From the NCBI GenBank assembly GCA_028023455.1, contig JAQFVV010006274.1, positions 5,084,001-5,148,000 of the forward strand: a stretch of DNA of 64,000 bases, written 5' to 3'. How positions within the stretch are numbered: the stretch's first letter is position 1; every line of letters begins with the position of its first letter. The stretch is from Epiperipatus broadwayi. Taxonomy: Eukaryota > Onychophora > Udeonychophora > Euonychophora > Peripatidae. A program made the position numbers and the translations under genes. Positions 1 to 10,650 of this stretch are shown here, piece by piece. The notes beneath the pieces are model-generated. The model worked only from the letters and a program-made list of their open reading frames with translations. It was not told where the DNA came from and made no database searches.

Positions 1-250
1 CTTTTGCTTCAAAGAAGCTACTCTGGTTCTAGTCCCAAACAACTTGTTTCTTTGTAATTTCAAGGTATGCTTTGAAAAATTGTTTATAAAAACTGTACCT
101 TATTCCACGTGTCCTGAAATAAATTTGAAGGCGTGAACATTTTGTCTCTATCTTTAATTTTTTTTATCTTTTTTTTTTAATGACATGAATTATAAACCGA
201 GAGCTAAATAGTTGTATGTTGGTGTTAAATATGTGTATGTTTATATTTTC
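1..250. other. AT-rich DNA, no feature seen
   Basis: The stretch is AT-rich with short A and T runs. I see no coding signal or repeat structure before the foldback element that starts at 251. Confidence 0.5.
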
Positions 251-424
251 TTTTATACACATATATACACGGAGAAACTTTTAGACAGAAAAAAGTTACA
301 AGTAAAAATATTTAAGAACCTTTAATTTCTACTTAAACATAATGTATCTTTAAAAGTTTTTAAATATTTTTACTTGTAACTTTTTTCTGTCTAAAAGGTT
401 CTCCATGTACATATGTGTATAAAA
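251..424. repeat. Foldback MITE, about 174 bp
   Basis: Bases 251-315 and 360-424 are near-perfect inverted copies of each other: about 65-bp arms around a 44-base spacer. The arms carry the word TTTTAGACAGAAAAAAGTTA and, on the other side, its complement. Only a few mismatches are visible (for example AAAC against AACC near 276). No open frame lies inside. A short sequence that is almost all palindrome is typical of a non-autonomous foldback DNA transposon. No clear target duplication can be assigned because the flanks are simple AT sequence, and the superfamily is unknown. Confidence 0.75.
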
Positions 425-1730
425 AAAATTTAACCGTTAGTCATTATTAACACACTCGTGGAAGCGTGTTATATATATTGAAGCAGTCAATCTTAGCTTA
501 AGATTGAGCTTCTTGTTTCCATCTACTAACCTATGTTTAAATTCCTATTTCCCATCCCGCTCCTTTTGTCGTGTATATATATTTCATGTATATATTTGAG
601 ATGCACACCTAAATTATAAAATTTAATGTTTCAATAACATGTTTTAAAATTATTATTAATTCTTTTTATTAATTATTAGTTCTTTTTTATTAAAGTATTA
701 TAGATGCGGCTCAAATATATATATATATATATAGGAGGAAAACTTACTAACAAAATATTGATGTTTTTAAATATTTATTATATGTCATTTTTAACTTTTT
801 CTTTTTAAATTGCTTGTTTTTCTATTAAACTGTATATTTTTTATAAAATCCAATATGGAAGATGTGACTGTTGTTAATTGTCCAAAAATAATTAAAGGGA
901 GGTATTTTAAATGGGATTAAGTAGATTAAAGATTTTCTTTTGTATAAAACATGTTGTCAAATCTATTTCTAATCTGGAAATAGATTTGAATTTATTTTTG
1001 GATGTCATCTTACAATTGCATCTTTCAAAAACAACTAACTAATTAATTATAAGCATTCCAGAAATACCTGCACAAGGGTATAAATAATGGCTGGATTTTT
1101 AAAGCGAGATGAGATTTGCTACTATTGAGAGAAGTGATTGCTACTAGACACTATGCTGTTTTGAAATCTAAAAATGATCTAGTAAAAGCTTTTTCCGACC
1201 CTTGTAGGTCGTTTTCCGCTGCCATAATATTCTGCTACCCTCAAGTAAAGTAAAGGCCCGATAGAGAACTTTGAAAATGCTAATAGAAACTTGCTGTCAC
1301 TAAGAAGAATTCATTTGGATCCTCAATTTGCCATGCATGAGCCGTACTTTGAAAATAGACTTATTAAATTTGCGCAAGGTAACTTTTATGCTATTATTTG
1401 AAAATGAATCTAGCCTCACTAATCTCAAATCCTGCTATCAAGATTCTAACGTATTGTTCAATTTTCTATCTTTTAAATTAATGTTTTGTTTTATATAAAT
1501 AACATGTAATTTGCTCTTAAATAATTTATATAAATTTAATTCTCTCTCATATGCTCTTAACTTTCTTTAACTTTGGTGCGGTCATTTATTTATATGTATT
1601 TATTATTTGATTTATATATCTGTTATTGATATGCCAATTTCAAACAATCTGACGAGCTTAATTTATAAAAATCTTTTCTGTCATTTTTAACTAAAAAGGT
1701 TATTAACAACCCCTTTAAATGTATATATAT
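425..1730. other. AT-rich region, possible coding relic
   Basis: Most of this stretch shows nothing. From about 1099 to 1250 on the plus strand a frame without ATG reads DLLLLREVIATRHYAV. This resembles the start of Myb/SANT-like DNA-binding proteins encoded by some PIF/Harbinger elements. A second open stretch follows in another frame to about 1390. The match is by memory of the motif only and the region is clearly not an intact gene. The rest is AT-rich and ends at the ATAT target site of the LTR element. Confidence 0.25.
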
Positions 1731-2201
1731 TGTGAGAGTACCGTTTGAGCCTCACATAAAACAATTTGTGTTTCTTTGTGAATTTAACTGTGCCTATATC
1801 GAATCAACAGATATAAATAACTTACACCTATCTTAAGCTTTTCATGTATCAGCTATATATATATATATATATATATAGACTAGCTAGTATTAAAAGAATA
1901 ATTCTAAAAATGAATAATTCTAGTTTATTTATACACACACATAAATAAATGTTTCCAACTAATAGTATTTTTTATTAACCAGGACTTGACACTTGACAAA
2001 GCCTTAAGTCAACATTGCATTTTTATCAGTTTGAAACAAGGGAAATAAACGTTTGGGGTTCATTACAAATTGTATATTTTAAACAATAGAGCGTGATTAT
2101 GTGATATGCTTGCTGAAATTAATCCAGTATAAAAACGAACTAATATTGTTACAACAATGATCTTCTATTTTGTTATCAAGGCAAGAACTATGTTTGTAAA
2201 T

Positions 2202-2232
2202 TTAAATGTGTTCGAATTTAGAACACATTTAA
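2202..2232. promoter_or_regulatory. Tight inverted repeat in LTR U3
   Basis: Arms 2202-2213 and 2221-2232 (TTAAATGTGTTC and its exact complement) enclose a 7-base spacer. The same palindrome is present in LTR 2 (about 7350) and LTR 3 (about 12480). It lies upstream of the TATA box. It could be a dimeric protein-binding site or simply a DNA or RNA hairpin; the sequence does not decide. Confidence 0.5.
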
Positions 2233-2692
2233 GAAAAATTTAAAAAAAGAAGATTCAATATTTTAAAACCTGCTTCAAGTAATTAATTTACTGCCTTTGA
2301 ATATTATAAAGAACTATAAAAAAATAATCATTGTAATTAACAAGGTTATAAAAGTTATCAATGTCTTCGAAATGAGTATACAAAATATATATTTAAGAAG
2401 ACAAAAATTTATAAAGATGTTCTTCGGCTAGACAATTTATGCCAAAGATTTTCTGCTGATGTTTTAAACCTGAACATGTAAATTTATTCCTACTTAATCA
2501 ATGCCTAAAATATAATTGTCGTAATTCTCATTTAAAAAGCTGCTTTAATATTGGAGTATTATATTGAAGAAGATGTTAAATATTTTACTACATAAATATT
2601 TAAAGAATGAATATCTGGATTGCCTCTTCGAAGGATGATCAATGAACTTTATGTTTCAACATTCATCATCATTTTATTTCGTCTAAGGAGGG

Positions 2693-2700
2693 ATATAAAA
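2693..2700 (+). promoter_or_regulatory. TATA box of LTR 1
   Basis: ATATAAAA lies in GGAGGGATATAAAACCG, a local GC-richer island, and recurs at the same place in LTR 2 (about 7836) and LTR 3 (about 12966). Transcription would start about 25-30 bases downstream. An AATAAA word at 2858-2863 is a plausible polyadenylation signal ending a short R region. Confidence 0.55.
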
Positions 2701-2936
2701 CCGCATTCTTTCTCGTCTTGGATTACTTCATTGTATAATTTAAGAACTCTTAAACTTTGTTTCCTTTGTGGATAATTATATTTACTTAGAAAAATTACTT
2801 CGTATATTAAAGTCGGGAACTGATAAAATGAACACTTTATTTTTTTTTATTTTATTTAATAAAATTTAGATATTGATGTTTTGATATATACTCTGATGGA
2901 AATGACAACTGACTAAGGTAAATGTTTTTAAATTAT

Positions 2937-2975
2937 TTCAATTTGGAAGTAAGTTTTATTATATTCCAAATTGAA
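2937..2975. promoter_or_regulatory. Inverted repeat in LTR, R-U5 side
   Basis: Arms 2937-2948 (TTCAATTTGGAA) and 2964-2975 are exact complements around a 15-base spacer. All three LTRs keep it. It lies downstream of the TATA box and so would be transcribed at the 5' end of the element RNA, where it could form a stem. Function unknown. Confidence 0.45.
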
Positions 2976-3687
2976 TCTTACATGACAATTAACATAATAT
3001 ATTTTTAAACATACATAACTAATATCAGAATACATTCTATTATTAATCTAGTGTGAATGGATGTTATCGTATATAAACATACAACACACACTGAATCATT
3101 GTAATGACACAATAGGTAGATTTATAATCTATCATGTGTATTATTTATTATACGCATGATTTTAAATTATATATATATGTAAATGATTACATTTTTTTTT
3201 TTTTTGAATATTAAATAATTTATTAGTGTATATAAGCACATATTATAATTCTAAATTTTAATGTTTTTATGTGATAATATTTTGTTTTTTATTACTGATT
3301 AAAATGTGTTAAACTTGATTTTAAAATTAAACAGGTCTCGTTTGTTTATTTTATTTAGTCGTTTTATAAATCCAATAATTATAAATATACATACTCATGC
3401 ATATATATGTTAAATCAACTTAGTGATTTAATATTTATAAAGAAGTTATATATAGCTTATACTAAATTTATCATTACTATGGGATATTTATGGAAATGCC
3501 TGAAGAGAGTCGATTGCAAATTTCTACTCTGAGCTCGAATTCCGAGAGTAACGAGGTTATTAATAGAAGAGTGAATTGGATTGTATTTTAAATCACATCG
3601 TCTATGGCATTCTATAAGAAGACTCAAAGTCCGACTATAGCTAGATGCGACCTCCTCGAGTCCTGAAAAGGATCGTCCCGTTATACA

Positions 3688-3750
3688 TGGTGCCCATACT
3701 TAAGGCTTGAAAAGGACCGTCCCGTTATACATGGCGCCCATACTTAAGGC
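3688..3750 (+). promoter_or_regulatory. Duplicated primer-binding-site region
   Basis: Two bases after LTR 1 comes TGGTGCCCATACTTAAGGC (3688-3706). The block then repeats, with a copy of the LTR end (CCGTCCCGTTATACA), as TGGCGCCCATACTTAAGGC at 3732-3750. TGGCGCCC is the same first eight bases seen in sites primed by tRNA-Lys, but the following bases do not match that tRNA by eye. Only the second copy has the exact TGGCGCCC. The downstream internal copy has one such site, at 8849-8867. Confidence 0.6.
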
Positions 3751-4083
3751 ATGAAACAGTAGTTTTCCATTGGTTAAATCCATAGTTTAAAAAAATAAAT
3801 AAATATATGAGTATGTTGTGAATTGGTAAAAACACTGAATAATAAATAATAGAGACCTTGAAATAAAATAAACCGTAGCAAACAGATAAATCAGTCGCTT
3901 TAAAATAAATAAATACAATTATAGTTTGGGCATTAATATATATTATAATAAAATCTTATAAAAGTAGGAAAAATAGAATTACATGTAAGGGCATAAGCAC
4001 AGCATGAAATCTTATGGCATATATTAAAGTATAACTTTGAAAAGAAAGTAATTTATATATATTACATTAGAAATTTTTAGTTA

Positions 4084-5518
4084 ATGATAACTAGAAGTCG
4101 GAAAAAGCTAAAAATAATGGAAGTAAAAAGTTTAGAAGAATCTTTAAGTAATAAAGATAGTGAAATAGAAATTACTTCAATTAGTGATGAACAAGGGTCT
4201 TTACAAGTCCTAATGTCTGAGGGGTCTGTAGAAGAAGTTGAACATCCTTCACAAGTTCACATGACAGATCAAATATTACCCCAAACACAAAAGGTAACTG
4301 AAGCTATAATAGTACAACCTCAAGGAAGTGACAATTATATGGCTCAATTGGTCCGAATGATGATGGAAATAAAAGCTGATATGAATAATATGGCAACCAA
4401 AGCTGATATAAATAATATAAAAGCTGATATGAATAATATGGCAACCAAAGCTGATATGAATAATATAAATGCTGATATAAATAAAATGAATGCTGATATG
4501 AAGGGAGAAATGGCTAGAATGAACGATAATATGATAACTAAAGTTGATATGGATAATATGGAAAAGAAATTAAAAGAAGACATAATTTCTATAAAAGAAG
4601 AGTTAAAGAAAGATATTGATAATGTTAAGGAAAAGATGTAAGTAGAAATCAAAGTTGTTGTTAAAAAAAAAAAAAACCAAAAAAAAGAAAGACTTCATGA
4701 CACAAAAGCATCAACAATATCGATGGCAATTCAATGCCAAGAATCCAAAACTTACCCTGAGCATGAGATATGTGAATATAATGATAGCATCCAGAACAAA
4801 TCACTTTTAGTTCAAATGAATATTTCAGAAGAAAACTGCCATGACTATCATTTTACCATACAGCAGAGCAATGAAGTAGAAGATCATTGCAGCATTAATA
4901 AAGTGCTTGAACCTGATCCAAAAATCTTAGAAAGAGAAGAGGATATGGATCATGTGAAATATAAATTAAATTCTGAATCTCAGGAATTGAGAGAAACACA
5001 GTCAACTGATAATACTGAATGTCTAGATAAATTAAGACTTCGGATTTCTTGTATTAATAACAAGTTAAATCATGAAACTTGAGATGACTCCACTATCTAA
5101 AGATATAATAAATGAATACAACAGTGAAATGTATTTTGAGTCATCCCATCATATTTGTTTTTACTCCCAGAACAAAAGTAAAACATTTCATCAACAAGGT
5201 GTTGATAAATTGTATGACAACCATCTGATAATATCATTATCAATGATAATATTTAATGGAAAAGAAGGTTGTTTTAATAGAAAGTTTAATTTAGAAGATA
5301 TGAATGAAGGCAATAGATTTAATTGTCTTAAGTGTAAATTATGGTGTATGAAGCATCACCATAATCCTGAAGATAAACAAATTATAAAAAGTCTTCAGAC
5401 AATAATAAAAATATTTATAATACTATCTAAGAGACAGAAAGGTTCACAATTCCATAGGTTGTGTAATACTTATGAAGGTCCCTTCACATTCATTGAACAT
5501 GTTAATGGATGTGCTTAA
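4084..5518 (+). pseudogene. Element ORF, copy 1, broken
   Basis: This is the damaged counterpart of the intact ORF at 9205-10650. It starts at the same ATG and is nearly identical. Three lesions are visible by comparison. A C-to-T change makes a stop at 4639-4641. Just after it, a short stretch has been replaced by poly-A runs with a net length change. An 8-base deletion near 5078 between repeats of TCATGAA shifts the frame. The surviving open pieces are 4084-4641, 4723-5082 and 5072-5518. The third piece still ends with the YEGPF tail described for copy 2. It is not expected to make a full protein. Confidence 0.85.
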
Positions 5519-6000
5519 AAAGTAAAGCACACATATAAGGAAGGACTTCATGGATTACGACTTTGGGATGTGACAATGGACTTTCGGTAATGATAGAATC
5601 CATTAGGCTATTCTTTTAGGAGAATAAATGTATATATGTATATAAATAATTGAAGTAGATATTAATAATAATAAAATACATCAAGTTAACCAAAGTATAA
5701 AAAAAATACTTACAGGTTTATTAGAGTACAAGTTATGGTTAATTAAATGAATAATAATGGTAGATCAATTAAGCATCATGATAATGAATCTGATGTTGAA
5801 CATATAAAATGTAAGTCCATTATTATATATTTTGATATGGATATATATAAATAAGAGATTTATTTTATATAGCGTGATGTTGTTAAATTGTAATAACAAT
5901 CAGCATTAAGCCAATGCACATGAACTTTGTGGATATATATATGGATATATAAAAAGATAGTGTAAAAGCTTATAAACAATTTGTTAAAAAAAAGGCCAAT
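5519..6000 (+). other. Internal spacer of element copy 1
   Basis: Non-coding, AT-rich, and nearly identical to 10651-11117 in copy 2. I see no domain in any frame. Confidence 0.5.
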
Positions 6001-6246
6001 CAAAGAAATAAAAATGTGAAGACAACTTCACACAAGTTCCAAATTGGGGATCAAGTTTTTATAAAAACACCTCATATGAGTAAACCCCAAGAGAGCAAAT
6101 ATCAAAAGTTTTACCATCAATATGAAGGACCTTATACTATCATAAAGCAAACAGGTCCCAATGCATTCTGGATAAATATAAAGGGAGACATTAAAGGCAC
6201 TTACAATGCTAGAGCTTTAAAACCCTATTTTGGTCAAACAAATTAA
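6001..6246 (+). pseudogene. Integrase C-terminal (GPY/F) relic, copy 1
   Basis: An open stretch without an ATG start (the first candidate codon at 6016 is GTG) ends at 6246. It reads like the C-terminal tail of a gypsy integrase. A basic region with HKFQIGDQVFIKTPH leads to a GPY/F box, FYHQYEGPYTIIKQ, then the terminal words YNARALKPY. In full elements this domain follows the DDE core and helps integrase multimerise and choose targets. Here the core is missing, so the piece is a leftover of a large internal deletion of pol. It may be kept because it overlaps cis-acting sequence, or it may be junk. Confidence 0.75.
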
Positions 6247-6862
6247 TAATGTTTGCCACATTTTACTTATGTATAAAGTAAAATATTGAAAGAAAAGATC
6301 ATTTAGAATAGGTAAGGGGGGAAAAAGTTTTCATTTAAAAGTATATGGGTATATATATGTATAAGGATGTGTATAAGTAAAAAAAAAAGACATTAATTTT
6401 CTTTGATGAGGGTATGTTAAGCAATTAAAATTAATTCTTAGGATACCTGAAAACTAAAAACGTTTTAAGAGTTAATCCATGCTGAATGATGGATGTTCTT
6501 ATGTTTTGGATAGTTCTCAAAAAAGTCCATGAGTCTTAAAGAAAAGCAGGATGGAGACTACCAAACAAATATATGTGACATCTATAAAAGATGCACATGA
6601 CAATAAATCCATCAAAGGAAAATAAATACAAAAGGGAAGAAAAAGAAAGAACCCTATATATATATAAACTTCCTTATCCTTCTGTTTAAAGTGAATAATA
6701 TTTAATGTAGAGAAAGAGAAAGGGTTAAAAAAAATAGAACAAATAATAAGGGTTGATAAAAGCAGGAAAGAAAAACAAGCTCCACAACTTTATATTTAAT
6801 GCATACATTGACACACATTAAGTGTCCAAATTTTAATGGTAAATATAAAATTTGAACTTTTT
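6247..6862 (+). other. 3' untranslated part of element copy 1
   Basis: AT-rich non-coding DNA between the integrase relic and the polypurine tract, nearly identical to 11385-11998 in copy 2. A purine run (GGTAAGGGGGGAAAAAG) near 6312 could be a second purine primer. I see no protein signal. Confidence 0.45.
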
Positions 6863-6872
6863 AAGGGAGGGG
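6863..6872 (+). promoter_or_regulatory. Polypurine tract, copy 1
   Basis: AAGGGAGGGG stands four bases before LTR 2, the expected place for plus-strand priming. The matching tract before LTR 3 is at 11999-12009. Confidence 0.7.
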
Positions 6873-6876
6873 ATAA

Positions 6877-8824
6877 TGTGAGAGTACCATATGAGCCTCA
6901 CCTAAAACAATTTGTGTTTCTTTGTGAATTTAACTGTGCCTATATCGAATCAACAGATATAAATAACTTACACCTATCTTAAGCTTTTCATGTATCAGCT
7001 ATATATATATAGACTAGTTAGTATTAAAAGAATAATTCTAAAAATGAATAATTCTAGTTTATTTATACACACACATAAATAAAATGTTTCTAACTAATAG
7101 TATTTTTTTTATTAACCAAAACTTGACATTTGACAAAGCCTTAAGTCAACATTGCATTTTTATCAGTTGAAACAAAGGAAATAAACGTTTGGGGTTCATT
7201 ACAAATTGTATATTTTAAACAATAGAGCGTGAGCATGATTATGTGATATGCTTGCTGAAATTAATCCAGTATAAAAACGAACTAATATTGTTATAACAAT
7301 AATCTTCTATTTAGTTATCAAGGCAAGAACTACGTTTGTAAATTTAAATGTGTTCGAATTTAGAACACATTTAAGAAAAATTAAAAAAAGAAGATTCAAT
7401 ATTTTAAAACCTGCTTCAAGTAATTAATTTACTGCCTTTGAATATTATAAAGAACTATAAAAAAATAATCATTGTAATTAACAAGGTTATAAAAGTTATC
7501 AACATCTTCGAAATGAGTTTACAAAATATATATTTAAGAAGACAAAAATTTATAAAGATGTTCTTTGGCTAGACAATTTATGCCAGGGATTTCTGCTGAT
7601 GTTTTAAACCTGAACATGTAAATTTATTCCTACTTAATCAATGCCTAAAATATAATCGTCGTAATTCTCATTTAAAAAGCTGCTTTAATATTGGAGTATT
7701 ATATTGAAGAAGATGTTAAATATTTTACTACATAAATATTTAAAGAATGAATATCTGGATTGCCTCTTCGAAGGATGATCAATGAACTTTATGTTTCAAC
7801 ATTCATCATCATTTTATTTCGTCTAAGGAGGGATATAAAACCGTCTTCTTTCTCGTCTTGGATTACTTCATTGTGTAATTTAAGAACTCTTAAACTTTAT
7901 TTCCTTTGTGGATAATTATATTTACTTAGAAAAATTACTTCGTATATTAAAGTGGAGAACTGATAAGATGAACACTTTATTTTTTTTTATTTATTTAATA
8001 AAATTTAGATGTTGATATTTTGATATATACTCTGATGGAAATGACAGCTGACTAAGGTAAATGTTTTTAAATTATTTCAATTTGGAAGTAAGTTTTATTA
8101 TATTCCAAATTGAATCTTACATGACAATTAACATAATATATTTTTAAACATACATAACTAATATCAGAATACATTCTATTATTAATCTAGTGTGAATGGA
8201 TGTTATCTTATATAGGCATATAACACACACTGAATCATTTTAATGACACAATAGGTAGATTTATAATGTATCATGTGTATTATTTATTATACGCATGATT
8301 TTAAATTATATATATATGTAAATGATTACATTATTATTTTTTTTGAATATTAAATAATTTATTAGTGTATATAAGCACAGATTATAATTCTAAATTTTAA
8401 TGTTTTTATGTGATAATATTTTGTTTTTTATTACTGATTAAAATGTGTTAAACTTGATTTTAAAATTAAACAGGTCTCGTTTGTTTATTTTATTTAGTCG
8501 TTTTATAAAACCAATAATTATAAATATACATACTCATGCATATATATGTTAAATCAACTTAGTGATTTAATATTTATAAAGAAGTTATATATAGCTTATA
8601 CTAAATTTATCATTACTATGGGATATTTGTGGAAATGCCTGAAGAGAGTCGATTGCAAATTTCTACTCTGAGCTCGAATTCCGAGAGTAACGAGGTTATT
8701 AATAGAGGAGTGAATTGGATTATATTTTAAATCACATCATCCATGGCATTCTATAAGAAGACTCAAAGTCCGACTATAGTTAGATGTGACTTCCTCGAGT
8801 CCTGAAAAGGATCGTCCCGTTATA
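6877..8824 (+). repeat. LTR 2 of the tandem element
   Basis: Long terminal repeat of 1948 bp, serving as 3' LTR of the first unit and 5' LTR of the second. It has private differences downstream of the TATA box, for example CCGTCTTC where LTRs 1 and 3 have CCGCATTC, and GGAGAACTGATAAGATG where they have GGGAACTGATAAAATG. Its 3' end is followed by a partial duplication of the end (GGACGTCCCGTTATA) before the primer site at 8849. Confidence 0.85.
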
Positions 8825-8848
8825 GGAGAAAGGACGTCCCGTTATACA

Positions 8849-8867
8849 TGGCGCCCATACTTAAGGC
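8849..8867 (+). promoter_or_regulatory. Primer binding site, copy 2
   Basis: TGGCGCCCATACTTAAGGC follows CCCGTTATACA, the same arrangement as in copy 1. It starts with TGG, complementary to the CCA end of a tRNA. Confidence 0.55.
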
Positions 8868-9204
8868 ATGAAACAGTAGTTTTCCATTAGTTAAATCCAT
8901 AGTTTAAAAAAAAAATATATTATATGAGTATGTTGTGAATTGGTAAAAACACTGAATAATAAATAATAGAGACCTTGAAATAAAATAAACCGTAGCAAAC
9001 AGATAAATCAGTCGCTTTAAAATAAATAAATAAATACGATTATAGTTTGGGCATTAATATATATTATAATAACATCTTATAAAAGTAGGAAAAATAGAAT
9101 TACATGTAAGGGCATAAGCACAGCATGAAATCTTATGGCATATATTAAAGTATAACTTTGAAAAGAAAGTAATTTATATATATTACATTAGAAATTTTTA
9201 GTTA

Positions 9205-10650
9205 ATGATAACTAGAAGTCGGAAAAAGCTAAAAATAATGGAAGTAAAAAGTTTAGAAGAATCTTTAAGTAATAAAGATAGTGAAATAGAAATTACTTCA
9301 ATTAGTGATGAACAAGGGTCTTTACAAGTCCTAATGTCTGAGGGGTCTGTAGAAGAAGTTGAACATCCTTCACAAGTTCACATGACAGATCAAATATTAC
9401 CCCAAACACAAAAGGTAACTGAAGCTATAATAGTACAACCTCAAGGAAGTGATAATTATATGGCTCAATTGGTCCGAATGATGATGGAAATAAAAGCTGA
9501 TATGAATAATATGGCAACCAAAGCTGATATAAATAATATAAAAGCTGATATGAATAATATGGCAACCAAAGCTGATATGAATAATATAAATGCTGATATA
9601 AATAAAATGAATGCTGATATGAAGGGAGAAATGGCTAGAATGAATGATAATATGGTAACTAAAGTTGATATGGATAATATGGAAGGGAAATTAAAAGAAG
9701 ACATAATTTCTATAAAAGAAGAGTTAAAGAAAGATATTGATAATGTTAAAGAAAAGATGCAAGTAGAAATCAAAGTTGTTGTTGAAAAGAAACAAACTCC
9801 CAATGAAGTAGAAAGACTTCATGACACAAAAGCATCAACAATATCGATGGCAATTCAATGCCAAGAATCCAAAACATACCCTGAGCATGAGATATGTGAA
9901 TATAATGATAGCATCCAGAACAAATCACTTTTAGTTCAAATGAATATTTCAGAAGAAAACTGTCATGACTATCATTTTACCATACAGCAGAGCAATGAAG
10001 TAGAAGATCATTGCAGCATTACTAAAGTGCTTGAACCTGATCCAAAAATCTTAGAAAGAGAAGAGGATATGGATCATGTGAAATATAAATTAAATTCTGA
10101 GTCTCAGGAATTGAGAGAAACACAGTCAACTGATAATACTGAATGTCTAGATAAATTAAGACTTCGGATTTCTTGTATTAATAACAAGTTAAATCATGAA
10201 CTCATGAAACTTGAGATGATTCCACTATCTAAAGATATAATAGATGAATACAACAGTGAAATGTATTTTGAGTCATCCCATCATATTTGTTTTTACTCCC
10301 AGAACAAATGTAAAACATTTCATCAACAAGGTGTTGATAAATTGTATGACAACCATCTGATAATATCATTATCAATGATAATATTTAATGGAAAAGAAGG
10401 TTGTTTTAATAGAAAGTTTAATTTAGAAGATATGAATGAAGGCAATAGATTTAATTGTCTTAAGTGTAAATTATGGTGTATGAAGCATCACCATAATCCT
10501 GAAGATAAACAAATTATAAAAAGTCTTCAGACAATAATAAAAATATTTATAATACTATCTAAGAGACAGAAAGGTTCACAATTCCATAGGTTGTGTAATA
10601 CTTATGAAGGTCCCTTCACATTCATTGAACATGTTAATGGATGTGCTTAA
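9205..10650 (+). CDS. Intact coiled-coil ORF of LTR element
   Basis: This 481-residue ORF starts with ATG about 340 bases after the primer site, where gag would be expected. It begins MITRSRKKLK, a basic start. Residues 97-190 or so are an irregular coiled coil built of KADMNNM/KADINNI units in 7- and 9-residue steps. The middle (about 205-400) is unlike anything I recognise. Residues 418-430 hold a cluster C-x2-C-x3-C-x2-HHH, which is not the usual CCHC zinc knuckle. The last residues (RLCNTYEGPFTFIEHVNG) resemble an integrase GPY/F box. So it may be a gag-like N-terminus joined by deletion to a pol tail, with unknown sequence between. No protease, RT or integrase core is present. A structural, RNA- or Gag-binding role in trans-mobilisation is possible but only inference. 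Confidence 0.75.
   Translation: MITRSRKKLKIMEVKSLEESLSNKDSEIEITSISDEQGSLQVLMSEGSVEEVEHPSQVHMTDQILPQTQKVTEAIIVQPQGSDNYMAQLVRMMMEIKADMNNMATKADINNIKADMNNMATKADMNNINADINKMNADMKGEMARMNDNMVTKVDMDNMEGKLKEDIISIKEELKKDIDNVKEKMQVEIKVVVEKKQTPNEVERLHDTKASTISMAIQCQESKTYPEHEICEYNDSIQNKSLLVQMNISEENCHDYHFTIQQSNEVEDHCSITKVLEPDPKILEREEDMDHVKYKLNSESQELRETQSTDNTECLDKLRLRISCINNKLNHELMKLEMIPLSKDIIDEYNSEMYFESSHHICFYSQNKCKTFHQQGVDKLYDNHLIISLSMIIFNGKEGCFNRKFNLEDMNEGNRFNCLKCKLWCMKHHHNPEDKQIIKSLQTIIKIFIILSKRQKGSQFHRLCNTYEGPFTFIEHVNGCA
9493..9651 (+). repeat. In-frame minisatellite coding the coiled coil
   Basis: The DNA repeats AAAGCTGATATGAATAATAT-like units of 21 and 27 bases, coding alternating 7- and 9-residue steps with Met or Ile at the core positions. 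The first copy has the same array at about 4372-4530. Confidence 0.7.

Larger units (their letters stand above)
1731..3685 (+). repeat. LTR 1 of the tandem element
   Basis: Long terminal repeat of 1955 bp, aligned by eye to 6877-8824 and 12013-13956. It starts TGTGAGAG and ends GTTATA. It is more diverged at its 5' end from the other two: it has GTTTGAG where they have ATATGAG, and a longer AT run near 1853-1876. Two inverted repeats conserved in all three LTRs are listed separately. Confidence 0.85.

Noticed and set aside
1853-1876. AT dinucleotide runs (also at 19750, 51850 and elsewhere) as special structures
   Set aside because: Ordinary microsatellites in an AT-rich genome.
4344-4652. 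Minus-strand ORF across the coiled-coil repeat (also 9465-9803)
   Set aside because: It is the reverse-strand shadow of the Met/Ile/Asp-rich repeat and has only hydrophobic low-complexity sequence.
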